The notes beneath the pieces are model-generated. The model was not told the origin of the DNA. It ran no database searches and worked only from the letters and a program-made list of their open reading frames with translations. Shown in pieces: positions 35,319-43,831 of a stretch of DNA of 64,000 nucleotides (the first letter of the stretch is position 1; the number at the start of each line of letters is the position of its first letter). A program made the position numbers and the translations under genes. The stretch is from an uncultured Bradyrhizobium sp. (GTDB taxonomy: Bacteria > Pseudomonadota > Alphaproteobacteria > Rhizobiales > Xanthobacteraceae): positions 186,001 to 250,000 of the forward strand of contig NZ_CANSMR010000005.1 in NCBI RefSeq assembly GCF_947648125.1, written 5' to 3'.

Positions 35319-36332
35319 TTGAATCAGGTTTCTTCGAATGGCGGTCGGAAGCTGGAGGTCATCGTCGCAGGCGACGAGGGCTCGGCCCGGCTTGACCGCG
35401 TGCTCGCACAGCACACTCCGGAGCTGTCGCGGTCCCGGCTGAAGGCGCTGATCCTCGCCGGTTCCGTCGCCGTCAAGGACGCCGTGGTGCGCGACCCCGC
35501 TTATCATGTCGCCAAGGGCGATACGATCATAATCGACGTACCGGAGGCCGTGCCCGCCGAGCCGAAGGGCGAGGACATCGCGCTCGATATCGTGTTCGAG
35601 GACGACGACATCATCGTCATCGACAAGCCCAGGGGCCTCGTTGTGCATCCCGCGGCCGGCCACGCCTCGGGAACGCTGGTCAACGCGCTGATCGCGCATT
35701 GCGGCTCCAGCCTGTCCGGCATCGGCGGGGTCAAGCGGCCGGGCATCGTGCACCGCCTCGACAAGGACACCACGGGGCTGATGGTGATTGCCAAGAACGA
35801 CCAGGCCCATCAGTCGCTAACCGCGCAATTCGCCGACCACGGCCGCACCGGCCCGATGGAGCGCGGCTACATGGCGTTCGCCTGGGGTGTGCCGAACCGG
35901 CCCCACGGCACGATCGACGCGCCGATCGACCGCCACCCGCATGCCCGCGAAAAAATGGCGGTGCGCCAGGGCGGCCGCGAGGCGATCACCCATTTCGACG
36001 TGCAGCAGAGCTTTGCCGGCCGCGACGGCAAGCCGGTCGCCTCGCTGCTGGCCTGCCGGCTCGAGACCGGGCGGACCCATCAGATCCGGGTGCACCTCGC
36101 GCATCTCGGCCATCCCCTGATGGGTGACAGCGTTTACGGCGCGCACTTCAAGACCAAGGCCGGGCAGCTCAGTCCGGAAGGTAAGCACGCACTTACCGCC
36201 CTCGACCGACAGGCCCTCCACGCCTATCTGCTGGCTTTGGAGCACCCCCGGACCGGGGAACTTTTGCACTGGGAGTCGCCCTTGCCGGAGGATTTGCTTC
36301 TCCTGCAGCGGGCGCTGGCAGCGGCGGTATGA
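35319..36332 (+). CDS. rluD: Ribosomal large subunit pseudouridine synthase D
   Basis: About 337 residues. The N-terminal S4 RNA-binding domain (ARLDRVLAQHTPELSRSRLKALI) is followed by the RluA-family catalytic domain, with PGIVHRLDKDTTGLMVIAKND carrying the catalytic Asp, and RLETGRTHQIRVHLAHLGHPLMGD near the end. RluD converts uridines of helix 69 of 23S rRNA to pseudouridine. No ATG is in place: TTG at 35319 (reading LNQVSSNGGRKLEV, weak AGG upstream) is the likeliest start, TTG at 35304 the alternative. rpoH follows about 215 bp downstream. Confidence 0.88.
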   Translation: MNQVSSNGGRKLEVIVAGDEGSARLDRVLAQHTPELSRSRLKALILAGSVAVKDAVVRDPAYHVAKGDTIIIDVPEAVPAEPKGEDIALDIVFEDDDIIVIDKPRGLVVHPAAGHASGTLVNALIAHCGSSLSGIGGVKRPGIVHRLDKDTTGLMVIAKNDQAHQSLTAQFADHGRTGPMERGYMAFAWGVPNRPHGTIDAPIDRHPHAREKMAVRQGGREAITHFDVQQSFAGRDGKPVASLLACRLETGRTHQIRVHLAHLGHPLMGDSVYGAHFKTKAGQLSPEGKHALTALDRQALHAYLLALEHPRTGELLHWESPLPEDLLLLQRALAAAV

Positions 36333-36548
36333 CGCACCCCTCCCGGAAAAGCCACGTCATGACAACAGGTTATACCTGCCACACGGGGACGTGACGTCAG
36401 CAATCCTTCCCTATCACGGACAGTTTGGTGTATGTTGCACCTGCGTTGAATATCCAACGCGGAACATCGCAGCATGGCCGGCTTTAACCCAGCGGCCACC
36501 TGCCGGGCCCGCCGCTATCGGGGGCCTGAACCACTGGAGGGCGCTCAA

Positions 36549-37445
36549 ATGGCCCGTACAGCTACGTTGCCGGTCCTCAATGGAGAATCCGGCCTTTCAC
36601 GTTACCTCGCCGAGATCCGCAAGTTCCCCATGCTGGAGCCCCAGCAGGAGTACATGCTCGCCAAGCGTTGGCGGGAGCATGACGATCGCGACGCGGCGCA
36701 TAAGCTTGTCACCAGCCATCTCAGGCTCGTGGCCAAGATTGCCATGGGCTATCGCGGCTACGGCTTGCCGATCTCCGAGGTCGTCTCGGAAGGCAATGTC
36801 GGCCTGATGCAGGCGGTGAAGCGATTCGAGCCCGAGAAGGGCTTCCGTCTCGCCACTTACGCCATGTGGTGGATCAAGGCGTCAATACAAGAGTACATTC
36901 TGCGTTCCTGGTCGCTCGTGAAGATGGGCACCACCGCGAACCAGAAGAAGCTGTTCTTCAACCTGCGCAAGGCGAAGAGCAAGATCTCCGCGCTGGAAGA
37001 GGGTGATCTCCACCCCGACCAGGTGAAGCTGATTGCCAAGCGCCTCGGCGTGACCGATCAGGACGTGGTCGACATGAACCGCCGCCTCGGCGGCGACGCG
37101 TCGCTCAACGCCCCGATCCGCGACGACGGCGAAGCCGGCGAATGGCAGGACTGGCTGGTCGACAACTCGCCCAACGCCGAAGCCTTGATGGCCGAGAGCG
37201 AGGAATTCGATCATCGCCGCCAGGCCCTGAACGGTGCGATCGGCGTGCTCAACCCGCGCGAACGCCGCATCTTCGAGGCGCGGCGTCTGGCGGATGAGCC
37301 GATGACGCTGGAAGACCTCGCCGCCGAGTTCGGCGTGTCGCGCGAGCGCGTGCGGCAGATCGAGGTCCGCGCGTTCGAGAAGGTGCAGTCGGCCGTCAAG
37401 GGCACGATCGCCCGGCAGGAAGCCGCACTCGAAGCCGCGCACTGA
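36549..37445 (+). CDS. rpoH: RNA polymerase sigma-32 factor
   Basis: 298 residues from the ATG at 36549 with GGAGGG upstream. Region 2 (HLRLVAKIAMGYRGYGLPIS, EKGFRLATYAMWWIKASIQE) and region 4.2 (TLEDLAAEFGVSRERVRQIE) are clear, and the RpoH box QKKLFFNLRKAKSK between regions 2 and 3 identifies it as a heat-shock sigma. Bradyrhizobium carries several rpoH copies; without flanking heat-shock genes or an obvious ROSE thermometer this is probably the stand-alone type. It ends in a strong terminator. Confidence 0.94.
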   Translation: MARTATLPVLNGESGLSRYLAEIRKFPMLEPQQEYMLAKRWREHDDRDAAHKLVTSHLRLVAKIAMGYRGYGLPISEVVSEGNVGLMQAVKRFEPEKGFRLATYAMWWIKASIQEYILRSWSLVKMGTTANQKKLFFNLRKAKSKISALEEGDLHPDQVKLIAKRLGVTDQDVVDMNRRLGGDASLNAPIRDDGEAGEWQDWLVDNSPNAEALMAESEEFDHRRQALNGAIGVLNPRERRIFEARRLADEPMTLEDLAAEFGVSRERVRQIEVRAFEKVQSAVKGTIARQEAALEAAH

Positions 37446-37453
37446 TCGCACGG

Positions 37454-37519
37454 CGGCAAGCCAACAGACACGAAAGCCGGCGGCAACGCCGGCTTTTTTG
37501 TTGCCATCGATGGCGCGCG
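37454..37519 (+). repeat. Direct repeat, left copy (rpoH terminator region)
   Basis: A 66-bp segment CGGCAAGCCAACAGAC...GATGGCGCGC is repeated at 41005-41067 in the same orientation with roughly 90 percent identity. It contains the rpoH terminator. Together the copies bracket the four-gene block 37545-40930. Confidence 0.8.
37474..37500 (+). terminator. Rho-independent terminator of rpoH
   Basis: AAGCCGGCG (37474-37482), loop GCAA, CGCCGGCTT (37487-37495) and a following T run. The stem is a perfect 9 bp with a GNRA-type loop, about 30 bp after the rpoH stop. Confidence 0.9.
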
Positions 37520-37544
37520 ATCGTTTGGCTAAAGCGCAATGAGA

Positions 37545-38066
37545 TCAGGTTGAATCGTCATCGCGCTCCGTGAAGACGCCGACATCCTTGTGTCGGCCGA
37601 GCCTGAGCAGCACGTGGCGGGTTGGTGAATCCATCAGCACCAGCGACATCGAATCGACACGACCTTGCGGATCGGCCCGTTCCCTTTCCATGCGCGATTG
37701 CTCTCGGACTTCGACAGGCACATGACGCGAAATCACCTGCGGCTCGTCGAGCGGCAAATTACGTACGGTCGCCAGCCGCTGCCAGGACGCGACCTCGGGC
37801 GCATGGAACGGGAGGGGCTCCAGCCAAAAGGGGGCGATGCCGACGCTCTTTGTAAGTATGGTGTCGCCGCTGGCCAGGTCGGTCATGCCCAGAATAACGC
37901 CCTGGCAGCGAAACATCTCCTTGAGCTCGACCAGCGTCGCATCCCAGAGGCCGGGGTCTAGCGCGCAATCGTAGATCGCGCCAATGAGCGCCGAGACCGC
38001 CTCGATGGAGGGCAGGTCGTGGGCTTTTTCAGTCCGGTTCTCGAAGGGATCAGACGATTTCTGCAT
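37545..38066 (-). pseudogene. Truncated LuxR-type regulator (N-terminal domain only)
   Basis: 173 residues from the ATG at 38066, whose start overlaps the NAT gene end by 17 bp. The sequence IEAVSALIGAIYDCALDPGLW and following cysteine-poor alpha/beta domain is the N-terminal sensor part of a family of LuxR-type helix-turn-helix regulators common in Bradyrhizobium. The frame stops after KDVGVFTERDD, where full-length proteins continue with a second domain and the C-terminal HTH. The stop lies 26 bp from the left direct repeat, so the truncation coincides with the edge of a presumed insertion. It cannot bind DNA in the usual way. Confidence 0.68.
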
Positions 38067-38904
38067 GGTGGCGCGACAGGACCGTCTGGATTTTTTCCCA
38101 GACGCTTCGAGGCTTCGGAACGTCGAGGCCGAAGATCGTTTCGAACGTGTCGGCAAGATGATCCGCGCTCGTGATGCACTGTTCGTCGACGCTGTCTGCC
38201 GTCACGCTGCGCAGACAATCGTTGTGCAGGGCGATGTAGCCGTCCGTGGTGTGGCGCAGGACCGCCAGTGCGTTGGTGAACGGCGAGCCGGGATCCTGCG
38301 TCAGCCAGCCAAGCGTAGCGGCTATGGCGGCCTCGTCGCTGTGATCAGGCTGGAAGTCGAAACTGTGCGCCATGCCGCGCGCATGGTTTCTGAAACGCAG
38401 CCAGCCATCGTCTGTCGGCACGATCGAAAAATCAAAACCACGTTGGCTGATCGGTCCGACTGCAAGAGGTACAGGTTCCACGATGGCGTCGGACACACCA
38501 ACGTCGGCAAGGTACGCGCGGTCGAGATCGACACGCAGGGTCAGATGGTTGCCCATGACGATGTCGCCCAGCGTTTCGCGATTGACGCCGCCGCACAGGC
38601 GGGTCACGCGGAAGCCGAGCGCGGCGAGCGCCGCGCCGAACAGGCCGTTCATCTCGTAGCACCAGCCACCACGCTTGCCCTCCACCATTTTTGCGAAGGC
38701 GGCGGCCGGCGCGATCGAGGACGGCCATCCCATGAAAGCATCCAGCGCCTCCCAGGTAAAAGCCATAACATGGGCGCGGTGCAGTTCCGACAGGCTTGCG
38801 ACGTCGAGAGAAACCGGGCGGCCGACCCCGATCCTTGCGAGATAGGCGTCCAGTTGGCCGGACGTCAGGGTCATTCCACTTTCGCTAGAAGAGACGTGCG
38901 TCAT
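38050..38904 (-). CDS. nat: Arylamine N-acetyltransferase
   Basis: 284 residues with a good AGGAG ribosome site. The catalytic triad is visible: Cys in KRGGWCYEMNGLF (about residue 82), His in GNHLTLRVDL and Asp in YLADVGVSD. The family acetylates arylamines, hydrazines and related xenobiotics from acetyl-CoA by a ping-pong mechanism. It lies downstream of the glycosyltransferase and TetR genes on the same strand, suggesting a small xenobiotic-modifying operon. The DVGVSD replaces the usual DVGFG, a modest deviation near the Asp. Confidence 0.9.
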   Translation of the reverse strand: MTHVSSSESGMTLTSGQLDAYLARIGVGRPVSLDVASLSELHRAHVMAFTWEALDAFMGWPSSIAPAAAFAKMVEGKRGGWCYEMNGLFGAALAALGFRVTRLCGGVNRETLGDIVMGNHLTLRVDLDRAYLADVGVSDAIVEPVPLAVGPISQRGFDFSIVPTDDGWLRFRNHARGMAHSFDFQPDHSDEAAIAATLGWLTQDPGSPFTNALAVLRHTTDGYIALHNDCLRSVTADSVDEQCITSADHLADTFETIFGLDVPKPRSVWEKIQTVLSRHHAEIV

Positions 38905-38984
38905 CCTTCGGTCTCCTTTCGATGAACCGTTCTCGAGGTTTTCGATGCCGTGTTTCGGGGCCTGCCGCGATCAGCGGGTGCCAG

Positions 38985-40304
38985 TCACGCGGCGGATCGA
39001 GCTCTTTGGGAAGACCTCAGTGCGAAGTCCTCGATTTCTGCGACGAGCCGCGCCGGCCCCGGACCTTCCTCGGCAATGGCACGCCCAAGCGCCACCGCCC
39101 GCTCGGCGAAGCGCGGTTCTGAAAGGACGCGCCGCACGGCCTCGCCGACCACTTGCGGAGGCACTGAAGGATCGAGGCACAGGCCCGCACCGTGATAGTC
39201 CACGCGCGCGGCGTTGTCGTTCTGATCGCGCCCCATCGGGAGGACGACGAGGGGGACGCTGTGGCTCAGCGATCGTATGACCGTGCCGTGCCCGCCATGG
39301 GTGACGACGGCGCCGGCTTTGGCCAGGATGTCGTCATGCGCTGCATTGGGAAGAATGGTGACATTCGCCGACGACTGAAGGCGAAGCCCCTCGAGTGCTT
39401 TGCCGAGGGTGACGACCACCTCGACCGGCTCCCTGGCCAAACCGGATATCACTCGCTGGAGCACATCGGCCTGCCCCTGATTGGTGGTGCTGAACGATAC
39501 GAGCACGAGCGGCCGTCTCTCGCGCGATGGTGGGCTTGTCCATGGTTCGTGGGCCCAACTCGGCATCTCCAGCAGTGGCCCCACATAGCGCACACGGTCT
39601 GGCAGGTGCTCGGTGGGAAAGTCGAAGCTGCTGCTGGTGGCGAGGAGATGGCGGCCGGCGCTCAAGGGCTGTTCGTGGACATGGGCCAGCGGCGCAAGGC
39701 CGAAATGAGCACGGGCGGCGTTGAGGCGAGGCAGGAAACCGTCCCATAATTGCTCGGCCGTTGCCGAAACCTCGGCGTCGCGTGCCCTGTCCGCCGCCGA
39801 CCGGGCGGGCTGAAAGCCCGGACCGAACGGCGGATGTCCGGGGAGCGGCCAGAGCGAGATGTTGCTTGCGAGCAGCGCTGTCGGAACTCTCGCAACTTCG
39901 CCGGCAAGCATGCTGCCGAACAGCATATCCGAGCCGAGAAGGATATCGGACGGCTCCGTTGCCAGTGCTTCGAGAATATCCTGGGCATAGGATTGCGCTG
40001 GTCCGACGAAGACCCGCTCGCACCCTCTTTGGAAGCCGGCCAGGGGATCGGTGGTTTCCCAATCACGCACGAAGCAGCTCTCAGGTGAGCGATCAGGACG
40101 GTTCGGGGCGCGCTTCCATGGCAGGAATCGAGCCCCCGCCTCGATCGCCTCCACGCGCATCGTGTCGTCGGCGATCAGGCGCACGTCGTGGCCCCGCCCG
40201 GCGAGGGCTCGGACGGCCGCGAGCGTCGGCGGCACGTTGCCGCCGCCTTCCCAGCAGGCTGCCAGGATGCGCAGATGCGGCGCCACATCTGTCGTCTTGA
40301 TCAT
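38985..40304 (-). CDS. MGT/UGT-type glycosyltransferase (GT1)
   Basis: 439 residues with GT-B fold features. The N-terminal domain begins HLRILAACWEGGGNVPPTLAAVRALAGRGHDVRLI. The C-terminal donor-binding part has NAAHDDILAKAGAVVTHGGHGTVIRSLSHSVPLVVLPMGRDQNDNA, matching the signature of macroside and UDP-glucuronosyl transferases (HGG-G-T, P, D-Q). Such enzymes glycosylate small lipophilic acceptors such as macrolides, often as resistance or detoxification. The start overlaps the stop of the TetR gene (ATGA), indicating a translationally coupled operon with that regulator. Confidence 0.88.
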   Translation of the reverse strand: MIKTTDVAPHLRILAACWEGGGNVPPTLAAVRALAGRGHDVRLIADDTMRVEAIEAGARFLPWKRAPNRPDRSPESCFVRDWETTDPLAGFQRGCERVFVGPAQSYAQDILEALATEPSDILLGSDMLFGSMLAGEVARVPTALLASNISLWPLPGHPPFGPGFQPARSAADRARDAEVSATAEQLWDGFLPRLNAARAHFGLAPLAHVHEQPLSAGRHLLATSSSFDFPTEHLPDRVRYVGPLLEMPSWAHEPWTSPPSRERRPLVLVSFSTTNQGQADVLQRVISGLAREPVEVVVTLGKALEGLRLQSSANVTILPNAAHDDILAKAGAVVTHGGHGTVIRSLSHSVPLVVLPMGRDQNDNAARVDYHGAGLCLDPSVPPQVVGEAVRRVLSEPRFAERAVALGRAIAEEGPGPARLVAEIEDFALRSSQRARSAA

Positions 40305-40930
40305 TGCCTTGGTCCTTTCTCGATGGAGACCGGATCAGTCGTCGTATCCTCACGCAGCAGGCGCTCGATCGCCTGCGTCATGAGCCGGTGTGTCTCCGCC
40401 GCTGAATGTCCTTGCGCCCTGCGCAGCAGATGCCAGATCCAGACATCGGTCTGCACCAGCAACTGCGCGAGCCGATCGCCGCGGGCCCGGCCGTCGAGCT
40501 TGTCGAGCCAGGCTTTGAACATGTCCTTGATCCACTCGCGATGACCTTTGCGTCCGCGATCGAGGACAGCGGCGAACTCTGGAATGCGCGCTTCCTGCCC
40601 GAGCGTTCGCACGATGATGTCGCCGGTGCGTTCGTAATCGTCGATCAGGAGCGTGACGATCTCCGCCACGCTTTGCGCCGGCGTGCTCCAGCGTTGGGAC
40701 TGGATCGAGACATCCATCTGGGCTGCCATGGCGCTGAGCACGCCGGTCTTGCTGCCGAACCGCCGTATCACGGTTTGGCGGGTGGTGCCGGCCGCGGCGG
40801 CGATGTCGTCGAGAGTGATCTCGTCGAACCAGCGCTCTGCGAGGAGCGCGTTCAAGGCGCCGACGATCTGCTGCTCGGTGTCCTGAACCGCATTGGCGCG
40901 CGCCGACTGGCGATAGGCTCGCGGAGACAT
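40301..40930 (-). CDS. TetR family transcriptional regulator
   Basis: 209 residues. The N-terminal HTH is at about residues 18-65 (QQIVGALNALLAERWFDEIT, LDDIAAAAGTTRQTVIRRFGSKTGVL). The C-terminal half is a helical ligand domain. It is the first gene of the TetR-glycosyltransferase-NAT unit, and a short palindrome lies 20 bp upstream of its start, so the unit is probably self-repressed and induced by the compound that the two enzymes modify. Confidence 0.88.
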   Translation of the reverse strand: MSPRAYRQSARANAVQDTEQQIVGALNALLAERWFDEITLDDIAAAAGTTRQTVIRRFGSKTGVLSAMAAQMDVSIQSQRWSTPAQSVAEIVTLLIDDYERTGDIIVRTLGQEARIPEFAAVLDRGRKGHREWIKDMFKAWLDKLDGRARGDRLAQLLVQTDVWIWHLLRRAQGHSAAETHRLMTQAIERLLREDTTTDPVSIEKGPRQ

Positions 40931-40950
40931 CGTGTCGCCCCCAATTTCAT

Positions 40951-40965
40951 GTTACACAATGTAAC
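40951..40965. promoter_or_regulatory. Palindromic operator GTTAC-N5-GTAAC upstream of the TetR gene
   Basis: GTTACACAATGTAAC lies 20-34 bp before the TetR start; arms of 5 bp with a 5-bp centre. Its place in the promoter region of an autoregulated-type TetR gene makes it the likely binding site. A similar half-site core (GTTAC) occurs in the unrelated 1213-1265 operator. Confidence 0.6.
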
Positions 40966-41004
40966 TCTAAATTGAGGGCATGTCAAACGGGAGCTGGCGA
41001 CGCG

Positions 41005-41067
41005 CGGCAAGCCAACAGACGCGAGAGCCGGCGGTAACGCGGCTCTTTGTTGCCATTGATGGCGCGC
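41005..41067 (+). repeat. Direct repeat, right copy (rpoH terminator region)
   Basis: CGGCAAGCCAACAGAC...GATGGCGCGC repeats 37454-37519 with a handful of substitutions and a shortened T run, so the hairpin GAGCCGGCGG-TAACG-CGGCTC is weakened. No terminator-needing gene ends here on the plus strand, which suggests the copy arose by duplication or insertion. Confidence 0.78.
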
Positions 41068-41309
41068 TGCCACGCTTGTCGCAGGACACTTGCTGGTGTA
41101 TGTGCTGCCCCCCCGCGCAATATCGCGCCTTTTCTGTTCAGCGCTCACAAGGGAGGCGGCATGAAATCCAGATCGATACGTTCCGACCGCCACCGCCCAT
41201 CTGTGATCGGCTAGCGGTCACGCGCTGAACGCCGCTTCGCGGCAGTTCATCCATTCATCCAATTTGGCTACGAGGGGCGTGACGCAACACGGCGTCGCGC
41301 CGTGTCGTC

Positions 41310-41701
41310 ATGTATTTGCGGTTCGTTACACCGCTCATCCACCCGCACAGCCGCGTGGAGAGCGGCTTCTTTCGTGCGTCCTGGTACATCCACCGGAACG
41401 GCTGTCCGGATTGGATCCGGCAGGAGCTTTCGGAGCAGTTCAACTGGTTCGGACAGCATCTGCCGATTCCGGGCCGCATCGCGCGGCACTTCAAGCGGCG
41501 CGACTCGATCTGGGGATTTGCTGGTTCGATCCCGACGCCCGCGAGGCGATCAGCCGCGCGCGCTACTGTGCGTGGCTGCTCGAGGAGGGCGGCCTGCCGG
41601 TGCGAACGATCACCACGTCGCGCCAGCGCGAAGTGCTCTGGCGCGACGCGCACCAGATCGTCACCAAACCGTCAGCCGAACTTCCCAAGGCCTTCGCTTG
41701 A
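41310..41701 (+). pseudogene. Hypothetical gene with a frameshift
   Basis: The first frame (from ATG 41310) reads MYLRFVTPLIHPHSRVESGF, WYIHRNGCPDWIRQELSEQF and ends RHFKRRDSIWG near 41515. The continuation lies in another frame: ICWFDPDAREAISRARYCAW, LLEEGGLPVRTITTSRQREV, then AHQIVTKPSAELPKAF and TGA at 41699-41701. A single missing base near 41512-41518 explains both halves. Joined, they form a soluble protein of about 130 residues of unknown function. Without the missing base the first frame runs on into unrelated sequence, so the gene is disrupted or the sequence has an error. Confidence 0.7.
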
Positions 41702-41834
41702 ACAAGGCATTCTCCTGAACAAGGCGTTTGCCTCAACAAAGACCTTCCCCTCAACAGGGGAAGGTCCCGACCGCGGAAGCCGAATCCTCTCCTCGCTGCC
41801 GCAAGCAGTGAGCACGCGCCCCGCGTGTCGGTGG

Positions 41835-42692
41835 TCAGCTTCGGTCAGACGACAGCAACTGCACGTTCGTTGCCGAGGGCCGGTTCGACAGCGACGCCGA
41901 GTCCTGCGTTGAGGCGGTGTAGGGCGGCGCTCCCTGGGACGGTCGGTGGGCAGCTTGTGCCGGAAGCACGATCACCTTCGCGCCGACTTTCACCCGATCA
42001 TAGAGATCCATGACGTCCTCATTGGTCAGCCGGATACAGCCGGACGAAACCCGCTTCCCGATCGTGTCGGGCTTGTTGGTGCCGTGAATTCGATATTCGG
42101 TATCGCCCAGATACATCGCCCGCGCGCCGAGCGGATTGCCGGGACCTCCCGCCATAAACCGCGGCAGATATGGCTGGCGCGAAATCATCTCTGCCGGCGG
42201 ACGCCAGTCCGGCCATTCTGTCTTGCGGGCCACGGTCTGTTCACCGGACCATGTGAAACCTTCGCGGCCGACGCCGATGCCGTAGCGCATCGCCTGTCCG
42301 TCGTTCAGAACGAGGTAAAGGAATGTGTTTCCGGTATCGATGACGACGGTGCCCGGCGTCTGGTGACTGACGTAGTCGACCACCTGCCGAACAAATCGTC
42401 CGGGAGCGTCAGCGGCCTTTGGTGTTTCGATCCGGGACGCGGGCGCGGGGACCGGAATTGGAACCGGAGCCGGCGCCTGAACCGGCGCCGCTACGTGAAC
42501 AGGAGTCGACGGCGCAGGACTAGATGGCGCCGGGACCTGGTGCGCGGCCTGCTTCCGTATCGGTTGAACGCTCGCCGGCCGCCACAGCAAACCGTACCCC
42601 AATGCGACGGCCGCCACGGCGCCAATTGCAACTCTTCCCATCACCGGCAGCGCGAGCGCTTCAGCCTTCCTACGTTTCGCCCGCTTTGCCAT
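41835..42692 (-). CDS. L,D-transpeptidase (YkuD domain)
   Basis: 285 residues from the ATG at 42692 (MAKRAKRRK). A basic N-terminus is followed by one hydrophobic segment (VMGRVAIGAVAAVALGYGLL), making it membrane-anchored with a periplasmic body. A Pro/Ala-rich linker (about residues 55-90) precedes the YkuD domain. The active site is HGTNKPDTIGKRVSSGCIRL, with catalytic Cys in SSGCIR and the upstream His. Such enzymes form 3-3 crosslinks in peptidoglycan or attach proteins to it. A Ser/Ala-rich tail follows. Confidence 0.92.
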   Translation of the reverse strand: MAKRAKRRKAEALALPVMGRVAIGAVAAVALGYGLLWRPASVQPIRKQAAHQVPAPSSPAPSTPVHVAAPVQAPAPVPIPVPAPASRIETPKAADAPGRFVRQVVDYVSHQTPGTVVIDTGNTFLYLVLNDGQAMRYGIGVGREGFTWSGEQTVARKTEWPDWRPPAEMISRQPYLPRFMAGGPGNPLGARAMYLGDTEYRIHGTNKPDTIGKRVSSGCIRLTNEDVMDLYDRVKVGAKVIVLPAQAAHRPSQGAPPYTASTQDSASLSNRPSATNVQLLSSDRS

Positions 42693-42920
42693 GTCTTTCC
42701 CCCGATCCCTGTGGTTCGAACAGGTACCCAGCAAATTTTAACAAGCTTCGAAGCGATTTCGCTCAGGCTGGAAATCGCCAAGCGTCGTTAACGCCAGCGC
42801 TGGTTCTGGAAAGGCTCAGCGAAAGCTGGGGAACCGGTACGCGGCGGCGTCAAGCCGGGCGATGACACCGAGATGACGTACGCAATAACGGTGCGTGGTA
42901 TCGTGCGAGAACCATCCTCA

Positions 42921-43045
42921 TCGTCGTCCCTGCGAAAGCAGGGACCCATAACCACCGAAGTTCATTGTTGCGCGATGCTGGAACGGCGAGTCCCGTTCAC
43001 GACAGATGTCTCGGCGTATGGGTCCCTGCTTTCGCAGGGACGACG
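42921..43045. repeat. Palindromic repeat (CGTCGTCCCTGCGAAAGCAGGGACCCATA family)
   Basis: The left arm TCGTCGTCCCTGCGAAAGCA plus GGGACCCATA (42921-42950) recurs inverted at about 43017-43045, each arm also being internally palindromic (CCCTGC-GAAA-GCAGGG). A related copy is at 47944-48066. It fills most of the 480-bp gap between the transpeptidase and the amidase; nothing else was recognised there apart from AGGCCGGGCGATGACGG, another common repeat motif. Confidence 0.75.
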
Positions 43046-43174
43046 CCGTGAGAAGCCGCGGCCATTCGGCTCAAGCACTGGCGTCTCTGGAATACTGGAT
43101 CGCCCGGTCAAGGCCGGGCGATGACGGCTGTTTGCTGGGCCGAGCGTCTCGTCCAAGCATGACGACTACCCGCC

Positions 43175-43792
43175 CTACTCGCCCCACTGCCGCGCCATGG
43201 TCGCGAGCGCGCAGCCCTCGCAGTAGCGGGCGTCCTTGAAGTCGATCCAGTTGTGCGCATAGACGCGCTCCAGCGGGATGCCGTAACGCGCGCGCAGGAC
43301 CTTCACCAGAACCCGCCAGGCGGCGATCTGCGCGTCGGTCGGCGCCTTTGTGACATCGGGATAGTTGCCGGCGAACTCGACGCCGATCGAGGTGTCCTTG
43401 TTCACCTGGCGATAGGTCTTGCTGTTGTCGATGTACTTGTTGTCGTTGCGGTCGGCGCCGTCGGTGTGGGTCGGGACCAGATTGTCGGCGACCGCCCAAT
43501 AGACCGCGCCGTCGGTCTCAACCCAAACCATCACACCGCGACGCGTCGGGTTCTTGTGCTGCTCCGCGGCGCCATTTCGCGCCGAGCCGGCCGGGCCTTC
43601 GGTCTGGTGCACGATGATGTTGCGCCAGGGGTGCGATTTGGCGACGTCACCCCAGGGCGACAGCCAGACCATCTTCAAGCCGGGAATTTCGGGCGTGCCC
43701 TGCGATCGCGCGATCGCCGCGAGATCGGGGCCTTCGGCTGATGCGGCGGAGGAGAGGACGAGCGCAAGGAGTACGGTGAGCAGGCGAGGCAT
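43175..43792 (-). CDS. N-acetylmuramoyl-L-alanine amidase family protein
   Basis: 205 residues with a signal peptide (MPRLLTVLLALVLSSAASA). The Amidase_2/PGRP-type domain is seen in WRNIIVHQTEG (first zinc His), AVADNLVPTHTDGAD, SIGVEFAGN and VYAHNWIDFKDARYCEGC. The second zinc ligand region (AHNWID) is atypical; usual amidases have H-x-D-x9-K-x-D-P-G, so catalytic competence is uncertain. A role in peptidoglycan turnover is expected. Two ATGs are adjacent (43795, 43792); the signal peptide fits either. Confidence 0.78.
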   Translation of the reverse strand: MPRLLTVLLALVLSSAASAEGPDLAAIARSQGTPEIPGLKMVWLSPWGDVAKSHPWRNIIVHQTEGPAGSARNGAAEQHKNPTRRGVMVWVETDGAVYWAVADNLVPTHTDGADRNDNKYIDNSKTYRQVNKDTSIGVEFAGNYPDVTKAPTDAQIAAWRVLVKVLRARYGIPLERVYAHNWIDFKDARYCEGCALATMARQWGE

Positions 43793-43831
43793 CATTACGG
43801 AAATATCCAGTATCGCCCCTCGTTAGCATGC

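Noticed and set aside
36443-36460. GCGTTG-AATATC-CAACGC hairpin upstream of rpoH as an RNA thermometer (ROSE type)
   Set aside because: It lies about 90 bp before the start codon and does not cover the ribosome site, unlike ROSE elements.
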